NCBI RefSeq assembly: GCF_000166395.1
Contig: NC_014655.1
Coordinates: 3,995,654 to 4,059,653 of the forward strand
Direction: 5' to 3'
From: Leadbetterella byssophila DSM 17132
Lineage (GTDB): Bacteria > Bacteroidota > Bacteroidia > Cytophagales > Spirosomataceae
Length of the DNA stretch: 64,000 bases
Shown here: piece by piece, positions 17,856-26,311 of the stretch
How the letters are laid out: each line of letters starts with the position of its first letter
Numbering within the stretch: position 1 is the stretch's first letter
Notes under the pieces: model-generated
What the model was told of the DNA's origin: nothing
What the model saw: only the letters and a program-made list of their open reading frames with translations
The model's database searches: none
Position numbers and translations under genes: made by a program

Positions 17856-19151
17856 TTATACCAACTCAATGATATGATTCTTCTTTCCTTTACCTAGCAG
17901 GATGTACTTACCGTGTAATAGCTCTATATCATTTACAGGTAGTTTGTCGTCTTGAATCTTAGTTTTATTCACGCTCACAGCATTGGCTTGTAAGGCTTTT
18001 CTGGCTTCAGTCTTGGAAGGATATACTTCCCCGTTAGACAATACAGAAATCAACTCTAGAAGATTGCTTTCGTTCGTCAAATCTGATTTCTGAACTTTCG
18101 TCTGAGGCACTCCCTCAAAAACTTCTTTGAAGGTTTGCTCATCCAGGTTTTTTAGAGCTTCGACAGTTGATTTTCCGAAAAGCACTTCTGAAGCCTGTAC
18201 TGCTTTTTCATAGGCATCAGCTCCGTGAACCATAGTGGTTACTTCTTTCGCAAGTGCTTTTTGAGCCACACGCAAATGAGGAGCTTGAGCGTGTTCCGCT
18301 TCAATGGCTTCTATTTGTTCTTTGGATAGGAAGCAACAATACACACGCATCAATCTTGGCAAATCTGCATCGTTCTGGTTGATCCAGAATTGGTAGAATT
18401 GGTAAGGGCTGGTTAGTTCAGGATCTAACCAAACGTTACCACCTTCAGATTTACCGAACTTGGTGCCATCTGCTTTGGTCAATAAAGGTGTAGTCAAGGC
18501 ATAAGCAGAATAATCTGCATTTTCCCCTTCTTTTCTACGGATCAATTCTGTACCTGTAGTGATGTTACCCCACTGGTCAGAACCTCCCATTTGAAGTTTT
18601 ACACCTCTGGTTTTATATAAGTGATAATAATCGTATCCCTGAATTAATTGGTATGAAAATTCGGTGAAAGAAATACCCGTTTCGATTCTGCGTTTTACAG
18701 AATCTTTGGAACTCATATAGTTTACTGTCAAGTATTTTCCGGCTTCTCTTAGGAACTGTAAGAAGGAAATATCTTTGAACCAGTCGTAGTTATTCACTAT
18801 TTCAGCAGAATTCTCCCCACAATTAAAATCTAGGAACTTCTCTAGTTGTTTTTTGATTCCTTCTTGGTTTTCCAAAAGGGTTTCTTCAGAAAGGAAATTT
18901 CTTTCTGCTGATTTTCCAGAAGGGTCACCTACCATACCGGTGGCACCTCCAACTAAAGCCAGGGGCTTGTGGCCGGCCATTTGGAATTGTTTCAAAACCA
19001 TAATGGTGGCTAAGTTTCCTATATGTAAAGAACGGGCAGTTGGGTCAAACCCAATATACCCCGTAGTCATCTCTTTATTTAATTGTTCCTCCGTCCCAGG
19101 CATGATGTCCTGTATCATGCCTCTCCATCTTAATTCTTCAATAAAACCCAT
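17856..19151 (-). CDS. tyrS: Tyrosine--tRNA ligase
   Basis: A 431-residue class Ib aminoacyl-tRNA synthetase charging tRNA-Tyr. The HIGH motif is LHIGNLA (near residues 41-47), preceded by GFDPTA for tyrosine binding; the KMSKS loop reads KFGKS near residue 230; the C-terminus (about 350-431) is an S4-like RNA-binding domain (PSKTEARKALQ). Length is normal for bacterial TyrRS. It begins 2 bp after the upstream beta-barrel gene ends, so both may share a transcript. No T-box is expected in this phylum and none was seen. Confidence 0.97.
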   Translation of the reverse strand: MGFIEELRWRGMIQDIMPGTEEQLNKEMTTGYIGFDPTARSLHIGNLATIMVLKQFQMAGHKPLALVGGATGMVGDPSGKSAERNFLSEETLLENQEGIKKQLEKFLDFNCGENSAEIVNNYDWFKDISFLQFLREAGKYLTVNYMSSKDSVKRRIETGISFTEFSYQLIQGYDYYHLYKTRGVKLQMGGSDQWGNITTGTELIRRKEGENADYSAYALTTPLLTKADGTKFGKSEGGNVWLDPELTSPYQFYQFWINQNDADLPRLMRVYCCFLSKEQIEAIEAEHAQAPHLRVAQKALAKEVTTMVHGADAYEKAVQASEVLFGKSTVEALKNLDEQTFKEVFEGVPQTKVQKSDLTNESNLLELISVLSNGEVYPSKTEARKALQANAVSVNKTKIQDDKLPVNDIELLHGKYILLGKGKKNHIIELV

Positions 19152-19153
19152 TA

Positions 19154-19792
19154 TTATTTCTTTTTAACACCAAATTTCTTGTTCCAAAGGTATTGTTCTG
19201 AGAAAGTGTAGGTAGCACTTATTTGGATGCTGCGATTAGCAAATTCCAATGGTATGTTGCCACTCTTTAGTTCAGAGACATTGTTCAAGCCATGTACATA
19301 GCGTAGGTTTAGACTAAATAGAGAAAACATGTCCAATAGATTTACTCTAGCCCCAATGATCAAACTTTGATCATCCTTTTTGCCCGGGCCATACGGTTTA
19401 TTCAGGGTAGGGATGGTTTCCATCCTGTTAAGTGCCCAGTTTCTTTCATATCCTACTTCAAAATACACATGCTTGATGGCAGTATAGCCCAATAATACAG
19501 GAGTGGAGAAGTAGCGATAAGTATGTTTGGCAGAAATAGGACGTGACATGCTCGTGCCTTTTGCCTGATAAATAAATTCCGGTTGTAAACTGAATTTCCC
19601 TACATTCAATCGAGTGAAAAAGCCTGCTTGAACTCCGAAGGTCGGTTTTTTAGAATAGGTAACCGTATCTGAGGGGGAGACATTTGAAAGATTTAGTCCC
19701 AGTTTGGGTCCGAATTCAAATAATCTTGGTTCAATCTGCGCTGCGGCAGGAAGGGTTAATAGGAGCAATACTAATACTCTGGCAATATGCAT
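19154..19792 (-). CDS. Outer-membrane beta-barrel protein (porin-like family)
   Basis: A 212-residue exported protein with signal peptide MHIARVLVLLLLTLPAAAQ and alternating strands (FGPKLGLNLSNVS, FGVQAGFFTRLNVG) typical of the small outer_membrane_beta-barrel family of Bacteroidota (eight-strand barrels). A TTG at 19831 gives a longer frame, but it lies in a -7 promoter box, so 19792 was taken. It sits directly upstream of tyrS. Cargo or function is unknown. Confidence 0.8.
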   Translation of the reverse strand: MHIARVLVLLLLTLPAAAQIEPRLFEFGPKLGLNLSNVSPSDTVTYSKKPTFGVQAGFFTRLNVGKFSLQPEFIYQAKGTSMSRPISAKHTYRYFSTPVLLGYTAIKHVYFEVGYERNWALNRMETIPTLNKPYGPGKKDDQSLIIGARVNLLDMFSLFSLNLRYVHGLNNVSELKSGNIPLEFANRSIQISATYTFSEQYLWNKKFGVKKK

Positions 19793-19828
19793 TCTTATCA
19801 ATTTTAGTTTGAAACGCAGGAAAGGATG

Positions 19829-19836
19829 CAAAGTTA
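19829..19836 (-). promoter_or_regulatory. Putative -7 element for beta-barrel/tyrS unit
   Basis: The minus strand reads TAACTTTG, an exact match to TAnnTTTG, about 37 bp before the ATG at 19792. It excludes the TTG at 19831 as a start. Confidence 0.5.
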
Positions 19837-19897
19837 TAAAAAAAGGTAGTTTATATTGCTTAGTATCGTTTAAATTGGCGCCTCAATTACTTGAAGT

Positions 19898-20494
19898 ATG
19901 TATAAAGAAATTCTGAATCCCTATTTTAAGCACTCCACTACGGGTGAAGCAGTGAATTATGTAACTAAGGTGGAGCTCCTAGCCAGTGAAGAGGCACTGA
20001 CCATCAATTTCCAATGTGAAGATAATCCATATACCTCGCAAAACCATATGATAGAGCACAATACTCCCCTCTATAATCAAGAGGTCTTTGAAGTTTTTAT
20101 ATCCAAAGGCACAGAAGATCCTACCCGATATTGGGAGATAGAAATCAATCCCAATGCTGCCGTATGGATAGGGGAGATTGAAAAGCTAGGAGATGAACCT
20201 CAACAGATCTTAAGAAATCTCCTGCCGGAAGAGTTTGGGTTAGATTGGGAAGCAAAGGCAGAATTAGATAGGTGGGAAGGGAAATTGGTCATTCCTTGGG
20301 ATTCTATAGGTGCAAAAGGGGAAGTTGATTTCCGATTGAATTTTTATAGGATTCGTTCCAAAGTTTCTCATGAGGACCCGAATTGGACTTGTGATGCCGA
20401 AACCTGCGATTTTATTTGTTGGCAAAGCACCCTATCCGGAGATCAACCCGCGTTTCATAGGCCGAAAAAATTCGGAAAACTAAGAATACAGTAA
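19898..20494 (+). CDS. Carbohydrate-binding family 9-like protein
   Basis: A 198-residue protein resembling the CBM9-like family: EVFEVFISKGTEDPTRYWEIEINPNAAVW and LVIPWDSIGAKGEVDFRLNFYRI are the hallmark strands. No signal peptide is visible, so it may be cytoplasmic or the true role may not be sugar binding. Many stand-alone CBM9-like proteins in Bacteroidota have no known ligand. The 3' end faces the repeat array. Confidence 0.8.
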   Translation: MYKEILNPYFKHSTTGEAVNYVTKVELLASEEALTINFQCEDNPYTSQNHMIEHNTPLYNQEVFEVFISKGTEDPTRYWEIEINPNAAVWIGEIEKLGDEPQQILRNLLPEEFGLDWEAKAELDRWEGKLVIPWDSIGAKGEVDFRLNFYRIRSKVSHEDPNWTCDAETCDFICWQSTLSGDQPAFHRPKKFGKLRIQ

Positions 20495-20677
20495 GAAGTT
20501 TTTTTTAGGCTAAAAACTACAAGTTATGGATTATTTAGTATTTAAATGGTCATAATATGCTATAAATATTACTAATCTTCCGAAATTATTAGTTCATCTA
20601 AAAGCGTCTATTGGGATATAACTGGATTAAAATCACAAGTACTGCCCCTTAAGCTAAAAGACATGAATATTCTTTCT

Positions 20678-20702
20678 CTACTTTTTTGGCGCAAAAAAGT
20701 AG
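20678..20702. repeat. Type A mini-palindrome, first copy
   Basis: Arms CTACTTTTTT (20678-20687) and AAAAAAGTAG (20693-20702) flank GGCGC. The second copy near 20905 has seven Ts paired with seven As; the copies near 21132 and 21424 are similar. Confidence 0.85.
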
Positions 20703-21708
20703 CAAAAAAACATGAATTTTATGATGTCCTCTTTCGCTTCGCTCAAACGGACCATAAAATTCGGTCAAAGGAACATTAGTATTTATTCTTCCGAAACTAT
20801 TTAATTTTAATTATTAGTTAATTAAGTAGGGACGATTCGGATAAAAATCCTCAAAAATCTGAAGGAATGCACCTTAAGCTAAAAAAAACATAAATATTCT
20901 TTCTCTACTTTTTTTGGCGCAAAAAAAGTAGCAAAAAAACATGAATTTTATGATGTCCTCTTTCGCTTCGCTCAAACGGACCATAAAATTCGGTCAAAGG
21001 AACATTAGTATTTATTCTTCCGAAACTATTTAATTTTAATTATTAGTTAATTAAGTAGGGGCGATTCGGATAAAAATCCTCAAAAATCTGAAGGAATGCA
21101 CCTTAAGCTAAAAAAACATAAATATTCTTTCTCTACTTTTTTTGGCGCAAAAAAGTAGCAAAAAAGCATGAATTTTATGATGTCCTCTTTCGCTTCGCTC
21201 AAACGGACCATAAAATTCGGTCAAAGGAACATTAGTATTTATTCTTCCGAAACTATTTAATTTTAATTATTAGTTAATTAAGTAGGGGCGATTCGGATAA
21301 AAATCTACAAAAATCTGAAGCAATGCACCTTAAGCAAAAAAAACATAAATATTCTTTCTCTACTTTTTTGGCGGAAGGGTCCGTCCTTACGGAAAGTAAC
21401 CAAAAAAACATGAATATTCTTTCTCTACTTTTTTGGCGCAAAAAAGTAGCAAAAAAGCATGAATTTTATGATGTCCTCTTTCGCTTCGCTCAAACGGACC
21501 ATAAAATTCGGTCAAAGGAACATTAGTATTTATTCTTGCGAAACTATTAATTATTAGTTAATCGAGAGGCGTCTATCAGGATAAAACTGGATTTTAATTA
21601 AAAGAAGCAACCCTTAAGTTAAAGGATATGAATTTTCTTTCTCTACTTTTTTTGGTGCAAAGGGTCCGGCCGTTCGGAAAGTAGCAAAAAAACATGAATA
21701 TTCTTCTT

Positions 21709-21750
21709 GTTACTTTTTTGGCGCAAGGGTCCGTCCTTACGGAAAGTAAC
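21709..21750. repeat. Type B mini-palindrome with changed outer stem
   Basis: The outer arms are GTTACTTT and AAAGTAAC where other copies have CTACTTT and AAAGTAG. The inner stem is TCCGT/ACGGA where other copies have TCCGA/TCGGA. Both arms change together. Confidence 0.8.
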
Positions 21751-22247
21751 CAAAAAACATGAATTTTATGATGTCCTCTTTCGCTTCGCTCAAACGGACC
21801 ATAAAATTCGGTCAATGGAACATTAGTATTTATTCTTGCGAAACTATTAATTATTAGTTAATCGAGAGGCGTCTATCAGGATAAAACTGGATTTTAATTA
21901 AAAGAAGCAACCCTTAAGTTAAAGGATATGAATTTTCTTTCTCTACTTTTTTTGGTGCAAAGGGTCCGACCGTTCGGAAAGTAGCAAAAAAACATGAATA
22001 TTCTTTCTCTACTTTTTTTGATGCAAAGGGTCCGACCGTTCGGAAAGTAACAAAAAAACATGAATTTTCTTTCTCTACTTTTTTTGATGCAAAGGGTCCG
22101 ACCGTTCGGAAAGTAGCAAAAAAACATGAATTTTATGATGTCCTCTTTCGCTTCGCTCAAACGGACCATAAAATTCGGTCAAAGGAACATTAGTATTTAT
22201 TCTTCCGAAACTATTAAATATTAATTAACAAAAGCTCTCAGCATATG

Positions 22248-22799
22248 TTAATGTCTCGCTTTCCAAGCATTTTCCTCCGTTCCTAATTCTTGGGTGAGTT
22301 TTCGAGATAGGACAAATAGATAGTCGGATAGTCTGTTGAGATAGATGATGATCAAAGGTTCTACCTCTTCCTGCTCTGCGAGTCGGATGACTTGACGTTC
22401 CGCTCTACGGGCAACAGTTCTAGCTACATGCGCATAAGAAACCGAGAGATGGCCACCAGGTAAAACAAAAGCCCTTAGAGGGGGGATTTGTTCGGTATAT
22501 TCATCCATGGCCTTCTCCAACAATTCTACATCTGCTGGATAGAGTGAAGGAATTTTCTTTCGAGTTTGTTCCGGTTCAGATGCTAAATCCGCCCCAATCG
22601 TGAATAAACGATCTTGGATCTCTTTGAGCAGGTCTTTCCTGCTTTCATTTTCGGGTAGATCTCTTAGAACACCTATCCATGCATTCAGCTCATCTACGGT
22701 TCCGTAAGATTCAATTTTGATATGTCCCTTGGATATTCTGGAGCCACCTACTAATGAGGTTTGACCCTTATCTCCCGTTTTCGTGTAAATTTTTGGCAT
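22248..22799 (-). CDS. Cob(I)yrinic acid a,c-diamide adenosyltransferase (PduO/MMAB type)
   Basis: A 183-residue ATP:corrinoid adenosyltransferase. The N-terminal KIYTKTGDKGQTSLVGG is the ATP-binding signature of the PduO family, and RTVARRAERQVIRL plus LNRLSDYLFVLSR match the C-terminal active-site helices. It transfers the adenosyl group of ATP to cob(I)alamin, supplying coenzyme B12, for example for methylmalonyl-CoA mutase. No mutase or cobalamin gene lies nearby. The 3' end abuts the repeat array, 33 bp away. Confidence 0.93.
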   Translation of the reverse strand: MPKIYTKTGDKGQTSLVGGSRISKGHIKIESYGTVDELNAWIGVLRDLPENESRKDLLKEIQDRLFTIGADLASEPEQTRKKIPSLYPADVELLEKAMDEYTEQIPPLRAFVLPGGHLSVSYAHVARTVARRAERQVIRLAEQEEVEPLIIIYLNRLSDYLFVLSRKLTQELGTEENAWKARH

Positions 22800-22838
22800 T
22801 TATTCTGAATTAATTCCTGAAGTCCGACAAAAGCGGGC

Positions 22839-22846
22839 TAACTTTG
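22839..22846 (+). promoter_or_regulatory. Putative -7 element for the queA operon
   Basis: TAACTTTG matches TAnnTTTG exactly, 42 bp before the ATG at 22888, in the divergent gap. No -33 TTG at standard spacing was found. Confidence 0.4.
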
Positions 22847-22887
22847 CAAGAGGCAATGAACATTTAAAGTTATATATAGGCCAGATA

Positions 22888-23385
22888 ATGACAAATATTT
22901 TTTTTAAGTTTTGGAGAATAGGTTCTTTGATCTTATTGACCATCGTGCTCCTTTTTTGTTATACTACCCTTCCTGATAGCATAGCCATAAATTTTGAAGA
23001 TTCAGGAAATCCCATAGGTTATATCTCTAAGCAACAGTTCTTTTACTGGTCGGCAGGGGTGATCCTGGGAGTTAACTTTTTGTTGGGACTTCTAGAAAAT
23101 GCTTTATCCAAGATCAATCTGAGCGGAGTTCTTCAGAATTCTTGGGGTAAAAGACCAGGTAGTGTTCAAACCTTTTTTAAAGGATGGGTTTCTGCTTTCT
23201 TAGCATTTATCAATACTTATCTGGTTTTTGTGCTGTTGGGCCTCTATAATATCAATTCCACAGATGATCAAATGTTGGATTTCAACTACAACTATCTGTT
23301 GATCCTAGGCTTATTGATTCTATTGATTTTGTTGGTTTTCCCATTCTACAGACTGTTAGCCACTGAGGCGCCGAATGAAGATTGA
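22888..23385 (+). CDS. DUF1648-type membrane protein
   Basis: A 165-residue protein with four likely membrane helices. The first periplasmic loop contains INFEDSGNPIGYISKQ, the hallmark of DUF1648 (found at the start of SdpI-like immunity and membrane proteins). The rest is short, so it is a minimal member. It overlaps queA by 11 bp and is the first gene of a four-gene operon. Function is unknown. Confidence 0.78.
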   Translation: MTNIFFKFWRIGSLILLTIVLLFCYTTLPDSIAINFEDSGNPIGYISKQQFFYWSAGVILGVNFLLGLLENALSKINLSGVLQNSWGKRPGSVQTFFKGWVSAFLAFINTYLVFVLLGLYNINSTDDQMLDFNYNYLLILGLLILLILLVFPFYRLLATEAPNED

Positions 23386-24559
23386 TATTAAGGAATATAC
23401 CTATCCTCTTATTGAGGAACAGATTGCCAGATTCCCCCATTCTCCCAGAGATGAGTCTAAGCTTCTGGTCTACAAAGATGGGCAAATATCGCATCAGATA
23501 TTTAAACAAATAGGCGATTTTCTTCCTGATGGAGCTCATTTGGTACTTAATGATACCAAAGTGATTCCCGCTCGTTTGTACTTTACCCGACAAACCGGAG
23601 CTTTGATTGAAATCTTCCTACTAAACCCTTTACAGCCTAGTACCGTACTACCTATCGTCATGGACGAAACCAGGGAAGTGGTTTGGCATTGTGTCATAGG
23701 TAACAAAAAGAAGTGGAAAGCAGATGAAGTCCTAGAAGGTAAGTTTACCTTAGAAGGAAGGTCATATAAGTTATGGGCAAAGCAGGGGGAAGATAATGCA
23801 GTTGCTCTGACTTGGGAAGGGGACTGGGCGTTCTCCAAAGTAGTGGAAGCTTATGGAAATATCCCTTTGCCTCCTTATTTAAAAAGAGAATCTCAGGAGT
23901 CTGATTTGACGGATTATCAGACCGTCTATTCTGAACATGAAGGGGCTGTGGCTGCACCTACCGCAGGGCTTCATTTTACAGACGCAGTTTTCCAGGATTT
24001 AGAAGGAAGAGGGGTAAAAAAGAGTTTTGTAACGTTACATGTGGGAGCGGGAACATTTATGCCTGTGAAAGAGGAAAATGCCCTCAATCACCCCATGCAT
24101 TCGGAACAAATCATTGTAAGCAGGCAATTCTTGAACGAGATTCTAGCTCAAGAGGATTTCATCATTCCTGTGGGTACCACCTCTATGCGAAGCTTAGAAA
24201 GTATGTATTGGTGGGGAGTCAAGCTCATCAAAGGAGAAGATCAGCCGTTTTCTATTGAAAAGCTCTATCCCTATCAAGATCATCCGCCTATTACCGCAAG
24301 AGAATCATTTGAGGCCTTGCTGAAGGAAATGGGAGATGAGGGACAGTTGGTAGGGAATACAGAAATCATGATCTTTCCTTCCTACACTTTTAGGGTTTGT
24401 AAGGGTTTGATCACGAATTTTCACCAACCTACATCTACTTTACTTTTATTGGTAGCAGCTTTGGTAGGAGAAGAAACTTGGAGAAAGATCTATGCGGAAG
24501 CTGGTCAACAAGGGTATAGATTTCTTAGTTTTGGTGATTCTAGTTTATTACTACCATGA
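23375..24559 (+). CDS. queA: S-adenosylmethionine:tRNA ribosyltransferase-isomerase
   Basis: A 394-residue QueA. It transfers and isomerises the ribosyl part of S-adenosylmethionine to preQ1 in tRNA, giving epoxyqueuosine. Recognised motifs are the N-terminal YPLIEEQIARFPHSPRDESKLLV, HLVLNDTKVIPARL, the central GAVAAPTAGLHFT and VTLHVGAGTF, and the C-terminal LITNFHQPTSTLLLLVAAL. Length is somewhat above the usual 340-360 residues, with the extra length in the middle. It overlaps both neighbours (11 bp and 4 bp), so it is inside an operon, but other queuosine genes are not present. Confidence 0.95.
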   Translation: MKIDIKEYTYPLIEEQIARFPHSPRDESKLLVYKDGQISHQIFKQIGDFLPDGAHLVLNDTKVIPARLYFTRQTGALIEIFLLNPLQPSTVLPIVMDETREVVWHCVIGNKKKWKADEVLEGKFTLEGRSYKLWAKQGEDNAVALTWEGDWAFSKVVEAYGNIPLPPYLKRESQESDLTDYQTVYSEHEGAVAAPTAGLHFTDAVFQDLEGRGVKKSFVTLHVGAGTFMPVKEENALNHPMHSEQIIVSRQFLNEILAQEDFIIPVGTTSMRSLESMYWWGVKLIKGEDQPFSIEKLYPYQDHPPITARESFEALLKEMGDEGQLVGNTEIMIFPSYTFRVCKGLITNFHQPTSTLLLLVAALVGEETWRKIYAEAGQQGYRFLSFGDSSLLLP

Positions 24560-25026
24560 GATACCTAATTTACTTAAGTTTATTTTCTGTCTTGGCTTGT
24601 GGGCGCATAAAGCAAGAGGACACTTCTGAAATAAGGGCCGAAATTGAACGCTCGATGATCAAGAGAGTGACAGAAAAGGACCTTATGCAAGAGGTTAGCG
24701 TTTGGGGAGAACAAGCCAAAAAGAAATGGGATGCAGATTATAGGGTAGAGTGCCAACAAACATACGTTTTTGATGATTATACATTGGAGGTCTATAATAA
24801 AGACCTTCCAGTAGAAGGTCAGGGCGTTAAAAGTCAACTGATTGAAGCTTACTCTTACGGTTTACAACAAGGTCAACCTGTAGGTACCAATATTCAAAAA
24901 CTGAACGATACCTTATTTATATACAGTTTTCCTTTGAGTGATAAATCGTATCTCAAGCAAGTATGTAAGCAGGATTTTGCCTTTGTGCTCCTGTCGTCCA
25001 AGAAAATCATTTCTCAGATCAAATGA
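24556..25026 (+). CDS. Lipoprotein of unknown function
   Basis: A 156-residue protein with a lipoprotein signal (LSLFSVLACG, lipid cysteine near residue 15). The body is mixed helix and strand and has two further cysteines. It overlaps queA and the next gene by 4 bp each (ATGA), so it is tightly coupled. No domain was recognised with confidence; it could be a small heme- or ligand-binding lipoprotein, but nothing in the sequence proves it. Confidence 0.65.
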   Translation: MRYLIYLSLFSVLACGRIKQEDTSEIRAEIERSMIKRVTEKDLMQEVSVWGEQAKKKWDADYRVECQQTYVFDDYTLEVYNKDLPVEGQGVKSQLIEAYSYGLQQGQPVGTNIQKLNDTLFIYSFPLSDKSYLKQVCKQDFAFVLLSSKKIISQIK

Positions 25027-25712
25027 GCCTGGTAATCATAGGTGGAGGCTGGTTAGGTTCTCGTGTAGCTTCAGCATGGTCTGAAAAAGTGCTCATTTCA
25101 CACCGGTCAGGTGAGTTTCCTCTAGATGTTTGTACTTCTGGCTATTCTGATTTGCTACATCGAGCAAGCACGATTTTGATTACTGCACCCTTACATAGAT
25201 TAGAAGGATATCAAAATTTGTCCAGAATCTTAGGAGATTTTGACGGTCAGGTGATCTATTGCAGTACTACAGGCATTTATCCGGATGAACCTGGTGAATA
25301 CGCAGAGGATGATGCAGAAGAAGGGATGTTTAAAGAAGTAGAGGAATATCTATTGTCTTCGTTTTCCAATACCCTGATCCTTCGTTTGGGAGGACTGATG
25401 GGTGAAGACCGCTTCCTGGCTAAGTTCTACAAGGATAAGCCTTTGCCACAGCCGGGTGCTACTGTGAATTACATCCATTACAAAGATATCATTGGGGTAA
25501 TTCAATGTCTTTTAGACAAGAGCATAAAGAAAGGTATTTATAATGTAGTTGCTCCTTTACATCCCACAAAAGCAGAAGTGTTTTATGCTCAGACAGGAAT
25601 TAAACTAGAGGGAGAAAGGCGGGAAAGAATAGTGCTGGTAGACAGACTTATAAGAGAAACGGGATATTGTTTCCAATACCCCGATCCCATATCTTTTCCT
25701 AGAAACTTCTAA
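25023..25712 (+). CDS. NAD(P)-binding Rossmann-fold protein, YeeZ/SDR-like
   Basis: A 229-residue protein with a nucleotide-binding loop GGGWLGSR at residues 6-13 and later elements (CSTTGIYPDEPGEYAEDD, LRLGGLMGEDRF, NYIHYKDIIGVI) typical of extended short-chain dehydrogenase/epimerase-like proteins such as YeeZ. It probably binds NAD(P) in the cytoplasm; the substrate is unknown. It is the last gene of the queA operon, and its 3' end overlaps a convergent membrane gene by 14 bp. Confidence 0.8.
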   Translation: MSLVIIGGGWLGSRVASAWSEKVLISHRSGEFPLDVCTSGYSDLLHRASTILITAPLHRLEGYQNLSRILGDFDGQVIYCSTTGIYPDEPGEYAEDDAEEGMFKEVEEYLLSSFSNTLILRLGGLMGEDRFLAKFYKDKPLPQPGATVNYIHYKDIIGVIQCLLDKSIKKGIYNVVAPLHPTKAEVFYAQTGIKLEGERRERIVLVDRLIRETGYCFQYPDPISFPRNF

Positions 25713-26163
25713 AGTTAGGTCTATAATTCATAGGAGAGAATTCAGACGGTGCAGCTAATAAAATGAGCACTAATGCTACCGTAAACCAGATAGCTATGGT
25801 TTTGTATTTTGCAGTGTCACTGGCTTGTCTTTTAGATTTTGCCGAGCCAATAGTGATGGCTATCACAGCAAAAACCATCATGATAAAGTGCTCCATACCG
25901 AAGAAGCGTAAATCCTTTTCTTTCATGCCCGCGCCAACATTTTCTAAGAATCCGGCTACCAAGGGACTGACAAAGTATAGGATCAGACCTACAATCAGTT
26001 GCAAGTGAACTAAACTTACAGTAATGGTTTTAATGGTGTTGGCCTGCTTAGTATAGGACTTGTTTCCAAACCAACCGGAATAGGACTGGACAAGAGATAC
26101 CAATAAGAAGGCTAAGAATACCCAACGCAAAGCGTTATGGGTGGCTAATAAATGAGGATACAT
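25699..26163 (-). CDS. Cytochrome b-like membrane protein
   Basis: A 154-residue protein with four predicted helices (near residues 10-30, 45-70, 90-110 and 125-142). Histidines in LLATHNALRW, SLVHLQL and GMEHFIMM sit in or near helices and could bind heme, as in the cytochrome b family members annotated in Bacteroidota. Heme binding is inferred. It stands alone on the minus strand. Confidence 0.65.
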   Translation of the reverse strand: MYPHLLATHNALRWVFLAFLLVSLVQSYSGWFGNKSYTKQANTIKTITVSLVHLQLIVGLILYFVSPLVAGFLENVGAGMKEKDLRFFGMEHFIMMVFAVIAITIGSAKSKRQASDTAKYKTIAIWFTVALVLILLAAPSEFSPMNYRPNFRSF

Positions 26164-26281
26164 AGGTTGTTCAACTTAGTTTAAAAACAAATATCGGTTC
26201 AAAATCTTGATTTTGGATGGTTTGTCCATAAAATGTTTCCGTTCTAAATTATTTGACTTCCCTGCATGCTTGAATAATTTG

Positions 26282-26289
26282 TAACTTTG
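26282..26289 (+). promoter_or_regulatory. Putative -7 element for M3 peptidase gene
   Basis: TAACTTTG matches TAnnTTTG exactly and lies 22 bp before the ATG at 26312. The nearest TTTG (26252-26255) is 26 bp upstream, longer than the usual spacer. Confidence 0.45.
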
Positions 26290-26311
26290 AGGTTAATCAT
26301 TCTAAAAAATA

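Larger units (their letters stand above)
20645..22215. repeat. Array of six palindrome-bearing repeat units
   Basis: About 1.57 kb of AT-rich DNA fills the gap between two convergent genes. A 49-bp inverted-repeat module occurs six times: 20714-20762, 20943-20991, 21170-21218, 21461-21509, 21761-21809 and 22128-22176. Arms are GAATTTTATG and CATAAAATTC, with inner GTCC/GGAC. It is always followed by nearly the same tail (ggtcaa-ggaacattagta). Unit spacing grows from 227-229 bp to 291, 300 and 367 bp because a second mini-palindrome near CTACTTTTTTGGCGC is repeated inside later units. Bases 21541-21710 recur almost exactly at 21841-22010. Open frames across the array are by-products of the repeats. 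No transposase or terminal duplication was seen. Confidence 0.93.

Noticed and set aside
21323..22169. Three open frames of 67-91 codons in the repeat array
   Set aside because: They simply read through the repeated palindromes (recurring CYFPNGRTL-like segments) on either strand and have no independent protein features.
20495..22247. CRISPR array
   Set aside because: Repeat units are more than 220 bp apart, contain inverted repeats and have similar, not unique, intervening sequence; there are no cas genes nearby.
20495..22247. Insertion sequence or transposon
   Set aside because: No transposase frame, terminal repeats or target duplication could be seen; a MITE-like origin remains possible only as a hypothesis.
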